From assembly GCF_014873535.1 (NCBI RefSeq), contig NZ_JADBEF010000001.1, forward strand, positions 5,084,001-5,148,000: a DNA stretch of 64,000 nucleotides, in the 5' to 3' direction. This DNA comes from Nonomuraea africana. Its GTDB lineage: Bacteria > Actinomycetota > Actinomycetes > Streptosporangiales > Streptosporangiaceae. Made by a program: the position numbers and the translations under genes. Shown here piece after piece: positions 16,975 to 25,609 of this stretch. The notes under the pieces are model-generated. The model did not search any database, was not told where the DNA came from, and saw nothing but the letters and a program-made list of their open reading frames with translations. Numbering within the stretch: position 1 is the first letter of the stretch; each line of letters starts with the position of its first letter.

Positions 16975-17640
16975 ATACCGTCCGGCGGGCACCAACGCGC
17001 CCGGCGGCAAACTTGCTCGTGCCTGGCCAGAATCTCCGGCAGATCGCTCCTGCCCGCGAGCGGCCCGTGTCCCGGCACGACGTGCTCAGCCTGGAAGCCC
17101 GCACGCCAGTCCAGCGACTTCAACGCCCCTTCCAGTGACCCCATCAAAACCATGGGCGTGAGGCCGTTGAACAGCAGGTCGCCGGCGAACAGCACACGCT
17201 CTTCAGGAAGCCGGGCCACCACGTCGCCGGCCGTGTGCGCGGCATGGCCAGGATGCCGCAGCTCGATCCGGCGCCTGCCGGAGTGGAGCGTCAGCTCGGA
17301 CCGGAACGCCACGGCAGGAACGCGGCGCGTCACGTTCCCCCAGTCCGGTACCGGGGTCCAGATCGGCGGGCACCCGTCAATCAGGGGATCGGCCAGCTGC
17401 GCGTCCCGCATCGCCTCGTGTCCGAAGATCACGGTGTGGTCCGGCAGCAGGCTGTTGCCGTAGGCGTGATCCCCGTGCTGATGGGTGTTCACCGCCATCC
17501 GCACGGGAGCGTCGCGGGTCGCTTCAGCGACGGCCTCCAAGAACCGGCGGGTACGCTGCTCCGTCGCGCACGTGTCGACGATCACAACGCCGTCGTCGCC
17601 CGCCACGGCTCCGGCGTTGTTCACCCACCAGAACGGTTCC
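16975..17640 (-). pseudogene. MBL-fold metallo-hydrolase, both ends lost
   Basis: The core WWVNNAGAVAGDDGV, the zinc motif NTHQHGDHAYGN, WTPVPDWGNVTRRVP, HPGHAAHTAGDV and VVPGHGPLAG matches the intact gene at 25610-26539 almost residue for residue. The N-terminal 30 residues are replaced by unrelated sequence (CAPIGQEPF). After SDLPEILARHEQV the frame is lost, removing the C-terminal helices. It has all visible zinc ligands but no plausible start or end. Confidence 0.75.
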
Positions 17641-17806
17641 TGGCCAATGGGTGCGCACCGGGCGAGCACCACGGCCCATCTCGGCGTGTCCACGGGCGCT
17701 GAACAGCGCGTGGCCGGATATTGGGCAGCCAAGTGGTCTGGAACGCGGGGACACCGGACGGCATGATCTCCACCGTCCAATCACCCCCTCAGTGAAGGAA
17801 ACCACG

Positions 17807-18250
17807 GTGACCGCTCCATCACATGGCCACATCACACCCGTACGGGTCCACTTCGACGAACTCGACCCCATGGGCATGCTGCACCACTCCCACTACATCC
17901 TGTTGCTGGACCGCGCGGTCAGCACCTACTGGAACGAGCAAGGCTGGGACACCGACCCAGCGAAGTCGGCGTTCAAGGAAGCGATTCTTGCCGTCCGCGA
18001 CCTCAGCATCACCTACCACGTGCCGATCACCGGGGTGTCCGAGCCGCTCGTGCACTTCTGGCTGGAGAAAATCGGACGCAGCAGCGCGATCTACGCTTTC
18101 CGGGTCCTCTCGTCCGATCAGACGATCGTGCACGCCGAAGGGCGCCGCGTCAGCGTCAACATCGATCCGGAGACCCTCACCTCGGCGCCCATCAGCGCGG
18201 AGGCCCGGGAGGCGGCCATGGCTCTGCTCGGAGCCCCGGCGGAGGCGTGA
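17807..18250 (+). CDS. Hotdog-fold acyl-CoA thioesterase
   Basis: A 147-residue protein of the 4-hydroxybenzoyl-CoA thioesterase/YbgC type. The hallmark VHFDELDPMGMLHHSHYILLLD (residues 13-34) carries the catalytic Asp; RVSVNIDPET closes the sheet. It would hydrolyse an acyl-CoA thioester. The GTG start at 17807 is supported by AAGGAA 6 bases upstream and by the family's usual short N-terminus. It lies upstream of a broken alpha/beta hydrolase and is not obviously linked to it. Confidence 0.82.
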   Translation: MTAPSHGHITPVRVHFDELDPMGMLHHSHYILLLDRAVSTYWNEQGWDTDPAKSAFKEAILAVRDLSITYHVPITGVSEPLVHFWLEKIGRSSAIYAFRVLSSDQTIVHAEGRRVSVNIDPETLTSAPISAEAREAAMALLGAPAEA

Positions 18251-18259
18251 GATCGCGTT

Positions 18260-18893
18260 CGTGACCCGGAGTCGCAAGTTCACCAAGGTAATCAGGTGGC
18301 CGCGCTCAACGCCGCCGGATACCGCACGATCGCACCCGACCTGCGCGGCTTCGGCGCCTCAGCCAAACCGGAGGAGCTGGCCGGCTACGACATGGCCGAA
18401 CACGTCGGCGACCTGCTGGGCGTCCTCGACCATTTCGAGGTGCCGGAGGCACACCTGGTGGGCCACGACTGGGGAGCGGCACTCGCGCAAATGGTCGCGA
18501 TCAACGGCCCGGCCAGGGCCACCAGCCTGTCGCTGCTGTCGGTCGGCCACATCGGCGCCGGCGGACCGGCGGCTGGCATCGAGCAACTCGAGAAGTCCTG
18601 GTACATGCTGCTGTTCCAGCTCGAGGACATCGCCGAGCGGTGGTTCAGCCACGACGACTTCGCCAACATGCGCGCGTGGCTGGCCACGCATCCGGAGCGG
18701 GAGGAGGTCATCGCACGCATGCGTGATCCACAGGCCCTCACGGCGAGGCTCGGCATCTACCGCAGGAATCTGCCGCCGCAGGTACGAGCGGCTGGAGGGC
18801 TGCGGCCACTGGATGCAGCTCGACGAGCCGGAAAAGGTCAGCGAACTGCTGCTCGATTTCTTCTCCACACTGCGTCGACCTAGGGTGTCCTGA
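18260..18893 (+). pseudogene. Epoxide hydrolase/dehalogenase-type alpha/beta hydrolase, start missing
   Basis: Begins without a start at QVAALNAAGYRTIAPDLRGF, then LDHFEVPEAHLVGHDWGAAL (nucleophile elbow with Asp in HDWG) and a long cap. Near 18780 the frame breaks and resumes as GCGHWMQLDEPEKVSELLLD with the catalytic His. The first 35 residues (strand 1 and oxyanion HG loop) are absent. A stretch at 28037-28110 looks like exactly such a missing N-terminus. Confidence 0.75.
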
Positions 18894-18991
18894 CCTTCGG
18901 GACCCGGAGGTCGCGTCCTGCCGGCCACTCCAGGTGGTCGCCCGCCGCTCCGCGCTTGCGGCGGCCGACCATGACAGGAGTGCGCCGATCG

Positions 18992-21055
18992 TCATCGCGC
19001 AGGCGAATGCGCGGCGCCCGTGCCGTACAGCTCGCGGTGCCACAGGTCGGCGCAGACGCGTTCGATGCCCGAGACCAGGTGACGGCGGTAGGTGGTGAAG
19101 GGCAGTCCGAGCCGTTGGGCGGCCAGTTCCTGGGTCGGCACCCCGTGCAGGTAGGTGGCCGCGATGGCCCGGTGGAACTTGACCGAGCGCGGGTCCTCGC
19201 GCAGCGCCTCGATCGCCTGCTCCACCAGTTCGCGTAGCGCCTTGGCCGGGTCCTGCTCGGCATGCTCCGCGACCAGCCTGCTGCGCGCCAGAGGGGACTC
19301 GGCCAGCACGTTCATCCGCGACAGGTGGCGCAGCGCCTTGCGGATCGCCTCGGCGAACTCCTCCTGCGACAGCACCACCAGCCGCCCCGCCATGACCCCG
19401 TTCCTCTCGTGCGGGTCCGGCGCCCAGGATGGGTTCAGGCGCTCCAGCCAGGTCCGCGGCGGCACCGCCCGCCAGTCGTGAACGAACAAGGTGTACGTCT
19501 CATCCTGCAGCTGTGGCCCGCCGGGGAGGTCGTGCATGTCGTGATATCGAAAACAATGCACCCGGCCCGGACTGGGCCGTCGTATCGCGAGATACGACCA
19601 CGCCATCCGCTCCGACCGAAGACAATTGCCGATGACCCGCCACTGCAGCAAATCCATGACCGGCGAATTACCGCGGTAGGAGGGCAGGATCCACGACCGG
19701 CCGACGGCAAGATACTCGCCATCGCGCAGCGGCGCGGAGGCACGCGCGTGCGCCCACGCCGCCGCCACGATCGGGTCGGCCGCGAGTTCGGCCTCATCGG
19801 GCTCCGGCAAACGCAGCCACGCGTAGAAAGCCACCGGTTCTCCGGTCTCGGTCCGCCGGTATATCCGAAACGCCTCCGGTTGCCGCCGCATCCAGAAATC
19901 GGCATTGGCCGCCGACAGCTCACCCTCGGCCGTGTTCGCCAGCCGCCGCAGCGTGCCGACATCCTCGGCCCGCATGACGTCCTCCTGGACCTCGCCCTCG
20001 TCGTACCAGCTGTGCGGGTCGACCATCGCCTCGTTGTCGCGATGCAGGTAGAACAGTGCCGCTACCGCGCTCAGCACGCTGGGACCGGCCGCCGTACGCA
20101 CCTTCTCCGTCAGATGCGCGTGGATGCGGTCGTGCATGGCCGCATAGCCCTGCGGATCACGCCACCGCAGGTCCGCCTCCAGCACCTCCCGCACCACGTC
20201 GTGCGGGTACAGCCCGAGGCTGCTCGACTCCACGAACGGGAGCCGCCGCAGCCAGCCGAACAGCGTCCCTGGATCCTCCGGCAGGGCCGCGCGGAGCAGC
20301 TCCTCCGTCGTCATGTAGGCGTGCGCGCAGATCTCCAGTGCGTGCCGGTGCGCCGCCGACGGCACCTCACCCACCAACTGGTCCAGCAGGGTCGCCACCA
20401 CGTCCTGGTTGGGCGTCCAGCGCCGGCTCGCCCCGCCGTCCTTCACCGCCACCGCCGCCCCCAGCAGCAACGCCAGCGGATGCCCACCGGCAAAGGCCAG
20501 CAGCGGCTCGCGCAGTTCGTCGGCTACTCCGCAACTGTCCATCAGCTCCTTGGCGTCCCCCGGCGGCAGGTCGCGCAGCGACATCACCTCCAGCGCTCCG
20601 GACCACCCCAGATCGGCCTGCCACTGCATGTCCGGTGGGAACCGGCTTGCGATCACCATCAGCGCACCCACGCGCAGCCGCGGCAGGAAGCGCTCCCTCA
20701 GCCAGCCCTCCAGTCCCTGAATCCGCTCGAAGGTGTCCACCAGGAGCACCGCCTGCTCGTTTCGCAGTATCGGCTCGGCCTCGGCCTCGAACGCCTCGGG
20801 CGACGGTTCCAGAGTTCGTCCGTCTACCCTGGCCACCGACCGCCCGGCGGCCGCCGCCCGCCGCGCGAACCGCCGTAGCAACGCCGATTTCCCGATGCCG
20901 CCGGGGCCATGCACGTACAGGACGCTGCACCGGCCGCCGTACAGCGCCGTAGTGAAGACCGCGAGCTCCTCGCCCCTGCCCACGAACGCCTGCTCACGCG
21001 CCGCCTGCAAACGCCCGCCCAAAAACTCGGACTTGTTGTCGATCCCCGGTGACAT
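18992..21055 (-). CDS. Large P-loop ATPase with GNAT-like middle and HTH-like C-terminus, copy 2
   Basis: A 687-residue paralogue of the 14695-16743 protein. It starts MSPGIDNKSEFLGGRLQAAR; P-loop GPGGIGKS at residues 50-57, AVLLVDTFERIQGLEGWLRE next, then a winged-helix-like stretch (LLRAALPEDPGTLFGWLRRL). The GNAT-like middle includes GEPVAFYAWLRLPEP and YLAVGRSWILPSYRGNSPVM. The HTH is TQELAAQRLGLPFTTYRRHL at the end. The domain order is identical, and the two genes flank a block of unrelated remnants, so they are an old tandem duplication. The tail after the HTH differs. Function inferred as transcriptional control. Confidence 0.7.
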   Translation of the reverse strand: MSPGIDNKSEFLGGRLQAAREQAFVGRGEELAVFTTALYGGRCSVLYVHGPGGIGKSALLRRFARRAAAAGRSVARVDGRTLEPSPEAFEAEAEPILRNEQAVLLVDTFERIQGLEGWLRERFLPRLRVGALMVIASRFPPDMQWQADLGWSGALEVMSLRDLPPGDAKELMDSCGVADELREPLLAFAGGHPLALLLGAAVAVKDGGASRRWTPNQDVVATLLDQLVGEVPSAAHRHALEICAHAYMTTEELLRAALPEDPGTLFGWLRRLPFVESSSLGLYPHDVVREVLEADLRWRDPQGYAAMHDRIHAHLTEKVRTAAGPSVLSAVAALFYLHRDNEAMVDPHSWYDEGEVQEDVMRAEDVGTLRRLANTAEGELSAANADFWMRRQPEAFRIYRRTETGEPVAFYAWLRLPEPDEAELAADPIVAAAWAHARASAPLRDGEYLAVGRSWILPSYRGNSPVMDLLQWRVIGNCLRSERMAWSYLAIRRPSPGRVHCFRYHDMHDLPGGPQLQDETYTLFVHDWRAVPPRTWLERLNPSWAPDPHERNGVMAGRLVVLSQEEFAEAIRKALRHLSRMNVLAESPLARSRLVAEHAEQDPAKALRELVEQAIEALREDPRSVKFHRAIAATYLHGVPTQELAAQRLGLPFTTYRRHLVSGIERVCADLWHRELYGTGAAHSPAR

Positions 21056-21106
21056 GCCGCTAACTCTAACCTCTGGCCAGCTACCGACTCTGCTGAATCA
21101 ATGCAT

Positions 21107-21121
21107 ATTTCGACGCATTCG
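21107..21121 (-). promoter_or_regulatory. CGAATGCGTCGAAAT box
   Basis: Reverse-strand box 52 bases from the ATG at 21055; pairs with the box at 16795-16809. Here it is followed on the forward strand by GAATGCG, making a small palindrome (CGCATTCGAATGCG, 21113-21126). Confidence 0.55.
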
Positions 21122-21369
21122 AATGCGCCACAAAACGGGAAATTATCGAGGTCTGCTGCAATGGCGCTGGGGATTGATTCTGTCCATGCAGGAATCGTTC
21201 ATCAGATGACATCGAGCTGCCACCGCGGGGCCGATGTTCCTACCGGCATGACGGTCGCCGAACCTGGCAGCTGAATAATCCGGTCGGCCCGGCCCGCACC
21301 GTGAATGAATAGATATTGGTCAACCGGCTGGTCTGGAAAGTGAGCACCGATCCGGCTGACCATGCAGCA

Positions 21370-22728
21370 ATGACGGCTGACGTAGTGGTACTGGGAGCGG
21401 GGCCCGCGGGGCTGGCCACGGCTCTCCTTCTCTCCGCTGACGGGCATCGAGTGACGGTGCTCGACCGCGATTCGGCCGAGCCGACTGCTCGTGATGGTCA
21501 GGGCATGTCCCGGTTCCGTCAGCCACATCTGCTCCTGCCCCGCGGACTGGCCGTCCTGGAACGGCTGTTGCCCGAGGTGGTCGCCGCGATCGAGAACAGT
21601 GGCGGCCGACGCTGCAACCTGCTGGCCGGCGCGCGCGCGGAGCCCGATCGCCGGTACGAGGCCATGGCGGCGCGACGGCCGCTGCTGGAGGCCGCGCTGG
21701 CCGTCGTTGCGGCGCACGAGCCGAACATCGAGATCAGGCGCGGCGCCGGCGTCCGCGCGCTGCTGACTGGGCATTCGCGTAGGTCCTGCGTCCCCCACGT
21801 GCGCGGGGTGACGACGGAAGGCGGCGAGACGCTGGAGGCCGGGCTCGTGGTGGACGCGAGCGGATGCGATTCTCCGGTGAGCGCCATGCTGGGCGATCTT
21901 CGCCGCGTTCAGCGGTCCGCGGTGCGGACGGACGCGGGATTCAACTACTATTCGCGCCTTTTCCGCAGCGCCGATGGCTCCCTGCCCGCCCAGCCGGCCT
22001 GGCTGCTCGACCACCACGACAGCGTCTCCACGCTCGCCCTGCCCGGTGACAACGGCATGTGGTCGCTGACACTCGTGGTCTCCCGGAGGGACTGGGTCAT
22101 GCGGTTGCTCTATGAGGAGGACGTCTGGAACCGGGCCGCGGCCTTGTTCCCCGAGCTGCGTGAGTGGATCACGTATGGCGAACCCATCACCGGAGTGCTG
22201 ACCACGGCCGGCCCGGCCACTCGGCGGCGCCACCTGATCAGCGAAGGCCGGCCTTCAGTGACGGGACTGGTCAGCGTCGGAGACGCGTGGGCGACCACCA
22301 ACCCGATGTTCTGCCAGGGGATGTCGATGGCATTGGTACAGGCCGAGCTGCTACGCGACGCGCTACGGGCGCAGGCCGACCCGGAGAAAATCATCCTCCG
22401 GTACGAGGAGGCGGCGCAGGCGGCCCTCGGCCCGTTCTATGACACGCTGCGCTTTTGGGAGCGCAACCGGCTGGCGGAGATCTACACCCGGATACGCGGC
22501 GGGCGCTTCTACGGCAGTGCGGGCTGGACCACGGCCAAGGCGCTGGAGGCCGCGAAGCTGGCCGACCCGGAGGTGCTGACGGCGATGGGAGACATCGGTT
22601 CCATGCTGGTCTCGCCCGAGGAGGCACTGGCCCGCCCGGGCGTCGTGGGCCGGGCGATGTCCCTGAGGGCGGACGCGCCGGCGACCGCCCTGAGGAGGGC
22701 GGAACTGCTCGGCGTGATCACCCGATGA
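21370..22728 (+). CDS. FAD-dependent monooxygenase, copy 2
   Basis: A 452-residue flavoprotein. The ATG at 21370 (MTADVVVLGAGPAGLATALL) places the GxGxxG motif at residues 8-13. SRFRQPHLLLPRGLAVLERL follows the FAD motif, PGDNGMWSLTLVV lies mid-protein, and VGDAWATTNPMFCQGMSMAL is the FAD-ribityl motif. It is about 45 residues longer than copy 1, with a C-terminal extension (TAKALEAAKLADPEVLTAMG). Likely role: hydroxylation of an aromatic or polyketide-like substrate. Upstream bases GGTCTGGAAAGTGAGC resemble the GTGGACA box only weakly. Confidence 0.82.
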   Translation: MTADVVVLGAGPAGLATALLLSADGHRVTVLDRDSAEPTARDGQGMSRFRQPHLLLPRGLAVLERLLPEVVAAIENSGGRRCNLLAGARAEPDRRYEAMAARRPLLEAALAVVAAHEPNIEIRRGAGVRALLTGHSRRSCVPHVRGVTTEGGETLEAGLVVDASGCDSPVSAMLGDLRRVQRSAVRTDAGFNYYSRLFRSADGSLPAQPAWLLDHHDSVSTLALPGDNGMWSLTLVVSRRDWVMRLLYEEDVWNRAAALFPELREWITYGEPITGVLTTAGPATRRRHLISEGRPSVTGLVSVGDAWATTNPMFCQGMSMALVQAELLRDALRAQADPEKIILRYEEAAQAALGPFYDTLRFWERNRLAEIYTRIRGGRFYGSAGWTTAKALEAAKLADPEVLTAMGDIGSMLVSPEEALARPGVVGRAMSLRADAPATALRRAELLGVITR

Positions 22729-22852
22729 CACGACCCCTTCTCGCCCGCTCGGCGGCGAGCCGCCTGACCAGCCCGCCTCATCCAACCCAACGACGAAAGG
22801 GGCATCAACTCTCAAACCGCCCTCTGAGTGGTCATCCGACGGCGATTTGATG

Positions 22853-23030
22853 CTCCTACGCCCTGATCGCCGGCCAGGACTACAACATCCCGCCCAAGGC
22901 CCAGCAGTGGATGGCCGAACGCGCCGACGCCCGCACCGTCACCGTCAAGGGCGCCTCACACGCGGTCTCGGTCTCCGAACCCGCGGCGGTCACCGACCTC
23001 ATCCGCCGCGCCGCCAGCGACATCCGCTGA
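22853..23030 (+). pseudogene. Alpha/beta-hydrolase, last 58 codons
   Basis: Reads YALIAGQDYNIPPKAQQWMA, ERADARTVTVKGASHAVSVS and AVTDLIRRAASDIR before the stop. It aligns with the end of the remnant at 5068-5505 (MAERAGAREVVEIAGASHAL) and keeps the acid and histidine only. There is no start signal. It is followed by a strong hairpin. Confidence 0.7.
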
Positions 23031-23068
23031 CACACCTCGGCCTCACCGGCCACGGCCGGTACCGGTCA

Positions 23069-23103
23069 CCGAAGGCGGCCTCCTACCGGAGGCCGCCTTC
23101 GGC
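23069..23103 (+). terminator. Hairpin terminator
   Basis: GAAGGCGGCCTCC and GGAGGCCGCCTTC pair perfectly over 13 bases with a four-base loop (TACC). A short run of T and C follows. It lies 40 bases after the hydrolase-remnant stop. Confidence 0.65.
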
Positions 23104-23456
23104 CGTTTCCCCCTGACGCCACGCAGGCGAAGGCCTTCATCACAGCGGCCCAAACCATCGACCGGTCCATCGCCGGCCGCACCCGTTCCCGGGCAGTGGG
23201 CCCACCGGTGCCTACGCTGAATCGCCCTAGCCGGCGTTCGTGCCCGAACCCTCCGACGCACGGCAGGCCAAGGACACCGGCCGCATATCCAGCGGCCGGG
23301 CCGTCCCCTCGCCGGTACGGCGCTCGCGTCGGCGCCGTCAGCAGGGGATCGCAGAGCCCCTTTTCCCTGGCCAGGCACGACCGGGCAGTTTTCGGCCTGT
23401 GAAATGAGCATGCAGTCCACCTAGCCTGCCACCACGAGATAACGAAACGGAGTCTC

Positions 23457-24200
23457 ATGCGTACTATCGGTCTCATCGGCGGGCTGAGCTGGGAATCGAC
23501 CGTCATCTACTACCAGATCATCAACCAGCGGGTACGTGAGCGCCTGGGCGGCAGCCACTCCGCAAACAGCCTTATCTGGTCAGTCGACTACACCACGGTC
23601 GAAGATCTCATTTTCGCCGACCGCTGGGAAGAGGTGAGCACGCTGCTCGTTGACGCCGGGCGGAAACTAGAGGATCTCGGTGCTGACGTCCTGCTCATTT
23701 GCAGCAACACCTTCAACCGCGTGGCTGATCAGGTGGCGCAGACCTCGAGTGTTCCCGTGCTCCACATCGTGGACGCCGTAGGCGCCGGGGTCCGCGCAAG
23801 GGGCATGCGCAAGGTCGGCCTGCTGGGAACCCGCTTCACCATGGAAGAGCCCTTCTATCGGGACCGGCTGGCCGCGCAGGGCTTTGAGGTGGTCGTCCCG
23901 GAGCGCGAGCAGCGCGAGCTGATCCATCGTGTGATCTTCGACGAGCTGGTGCGCGGGGTTCTGAAGGAATCATCCAGGAATGCCTATGCGCAGATCATCG
24001 CCGATCTCGCCAACGATGGCGCCGAAGGCGTCGTCCTCGGCTGCACGGAAATCGAGCTCCTGATCGATGAAAGCTACAGCGGCATCCCGGTGTTCCCGAG
24101 CGCGCGGCTGCATGCGGAAGCAGCGGCCAATTTCGCCCTCGCTCCGGAGTCGGCGCATCGCCTCATGGCAGCCGGGAGCCCATCGGACTGGAGCACATGA
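23457..24200 (+). CDS. Aspartate/glutamate racemase family protein
   Basis: A 247-residue cofactor-independent racemase. The N-terminus MRTIGLIGGLSWESTVIYYQ is typical of Asp/Glu (YgeA-like) racemases. The two catalytic cysteines appear in LLICSNTFNRVA (about residues 80-91) and VVLGCTEIELL (about residues 190-200). The first motif normally reads CTNTMHK; here Met-His is replaced by Phe-Asn, which may alter substrate choice. GGAG precedes the ATG. It would supply D-amino acids, in keeping with the D-Ala ligase genes nearby, though no direct link is shown. The FAD gene 79 bases downstream reads the same way. Confidence 0.85.
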   Translation: MRTIGLIGGLSWESTVIYYQIINQRVRERLGGSHSANSLIWSVDYTTVEDLIFADRWEEVSTLLVDAGRKLEDLGADVLLICSNTFNRVADQVAQTSSVPVLHIVDAVGAGVRARGMRKVGLLGTRFTMEEPFYRDRLAAQGFEVVVPEREQRELIHRVIFDELVRGVLKESSRNAYAQIIADLANDGAEGVVLGCTEIELLIDESYSGIPVFPSARLHAEAAANFALAPESAHRLMAAGSPSDWST

Positions 24201-24224
24201 GCAGTCGCCGCGCATGGGCAGAAA

Positions 24225-24244
24225 GTGGATACCATCCGGCCTGG
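24225..24244 (+). promoter_or_regulatory. GTGGATA...GGCCTGG box upstream of FAD copy 3
   Basis: GTGGATACCATCCGGCCTGG, 34 bases before the ATG at 24279 and immediately after the racemase. It matches the reverse-strand box at 14262-14281 including flanking AGAAA and TGAAC. Confidence 0.5.
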
Positions 24245-24278
24245 TGAACGGGCGGCCCTCGGGTCGGCCGTAAGCGGT

Positions 24279-25543
24279 ATGACCATGAACGTGATCGTTA
24301 TCGGAGCCGGGCCGGCCGGCCTGCCTCGCCACCGCAATGCTTCTCGCTGGACGGGGCCACCAGGTCACCGTGCTCGAACGCGACCCCGCAGAACCACTCT
24401 CGACGGGCCCGCAGTCGTGGGAGTCCTGGGAACGGCCAGGGGTGAGCCAGTTCCGGCTGCCCCACGTGATGATGCCCCGCGGGCTGGCCCTGCTGGAGGC
24501 AGTGCTGCCCGAGGTGGTGGCCGAGTTGGAAACGGCGGGCGCCAGGCGGCACAACATGATCGCCGGGGCATGGGGCGCACCTGCCGTAGGAGGCCGGCTC
24601 CCGGGGGACGAGCGTTACGAGACCATCGCCGCACGCCGGCCGGTCCTGGAGTTCGCGCTGGCGACCGTCGTCGCGCGCACCGCCGGTGTCACCATCCGGC
24701 GGGGTGACGGCATCACACGGCTGGTACCCGGCAGTGAACGACTGTCCGGCGTGCCGCATGTCGCCGGAGTGGAGACCCGCGACGGGGAGGTGCTCCACGC
24801 CGACCTGGTCGTGAACGCGAGCGGCCGCAACTCGCAATTCGCCAGGATGTTCGCCGAACTCGGCCCGATCCGCGACACCGAGGAGCGAGCCGAGGCAGGG
24901 TTCGTCTACTACGCCCGGCACTACCGTGACAGCGGCAACGGGTTGCCGGAGGCCACGCACTGGCCGCTCATCCACCAGGAGACCGTCACCGCGGGCACCC
25001 TGCCTGGCGACAACGGCACGTGGTCCCTGTTCCTCGTGGCCTCAAGCCGCGACCAGGACCTGCGGGCCTTGCGGGAGGTGGACGCGTGGGACCGCGCCAT
25101 CGAGCTGTTCCCCGAGTACGCCCACTGGGCACGACATGGCGAGCCGCTCACCGGCGTACAAGTCATGTCGGCAGGCCAGACCAGGCGACGGGACTTGGTC
25201 GCCGACGGGCTGCCGGTGGTGACAGGCCTGCTCGCCGTGGGCGACGCCTGGGCCACGACGAACACCACGTTCGGGCTGGGGCTGTCGATGAGCCTGGTAC
25301 AGGGCGCCCTGCTGCGGGACGCGATCGACACCGTGGGCGTTGGTGATCACGTCAAGCTGGGCCTCGCCTTCGCCGAGTCGCTGGAGACCACGGCCGCGCC
25401 CTACTACCGGGCGCTGGCCGACTGGGACACGCACCGGCTCGCCGAGATCGACTCCGTGCTCAAGGGCGAGCGGTACGAGACCGCCGACCCGGCCTGGCTG
25501 GTCATCAGGGCGCTGGACGCGGCAGGCGTCCGGACGCCGGCTG
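24279..25543 (+). pseudogene. FAD-dependent monooxygenase, copy 3, frameshifted
   Basis: Starts MTMNVIVIGAGPAGL, then the frame is lost at about 24321, where CCTGCCT looks like a 4-base duplication. It resumes one frame over as LATAMLLAGRGHQVTVLERD and stays open. Motifs: SQFRLPHVMMPRGLALLEAV, PGDNGTWSLFLVASSRDQDL and VGDAWATTNTTFGLGLSMSL. Compared with copy 2 it lacks the C-terminal extension: homology ends near VIRALDAAGVRTP, just before the hairpin at 25549. The frame runs on into the convergent gene, so the original end is gone. A single sequencing error at 24321 would restore most of it. Confidence 0.75.
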
Positions 25544-25548
25544 ATCGC

Positions 25549-25598
25549 GACGAAAGGGCGCCCTGCCGCTCCGTGCAACGGCGGGCCGCCCTTTCGTC
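25549..25598. terminator. Bidirectional hairpin between convergent genes
   Basis: GACGAAAGGGCG at 25549-25560 pairs with CGCCCTTTCGTC at 25587-25598, with further pairing inside (CCCTGCCG with CGGCGGG). It lies between the end of FAD copy 3 and the stop of the reverse-strand MBL gene and suits both directions. Confidence 0.7.
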
Positions 25599-25609
25599 AA
25601 GGCTTGGCC

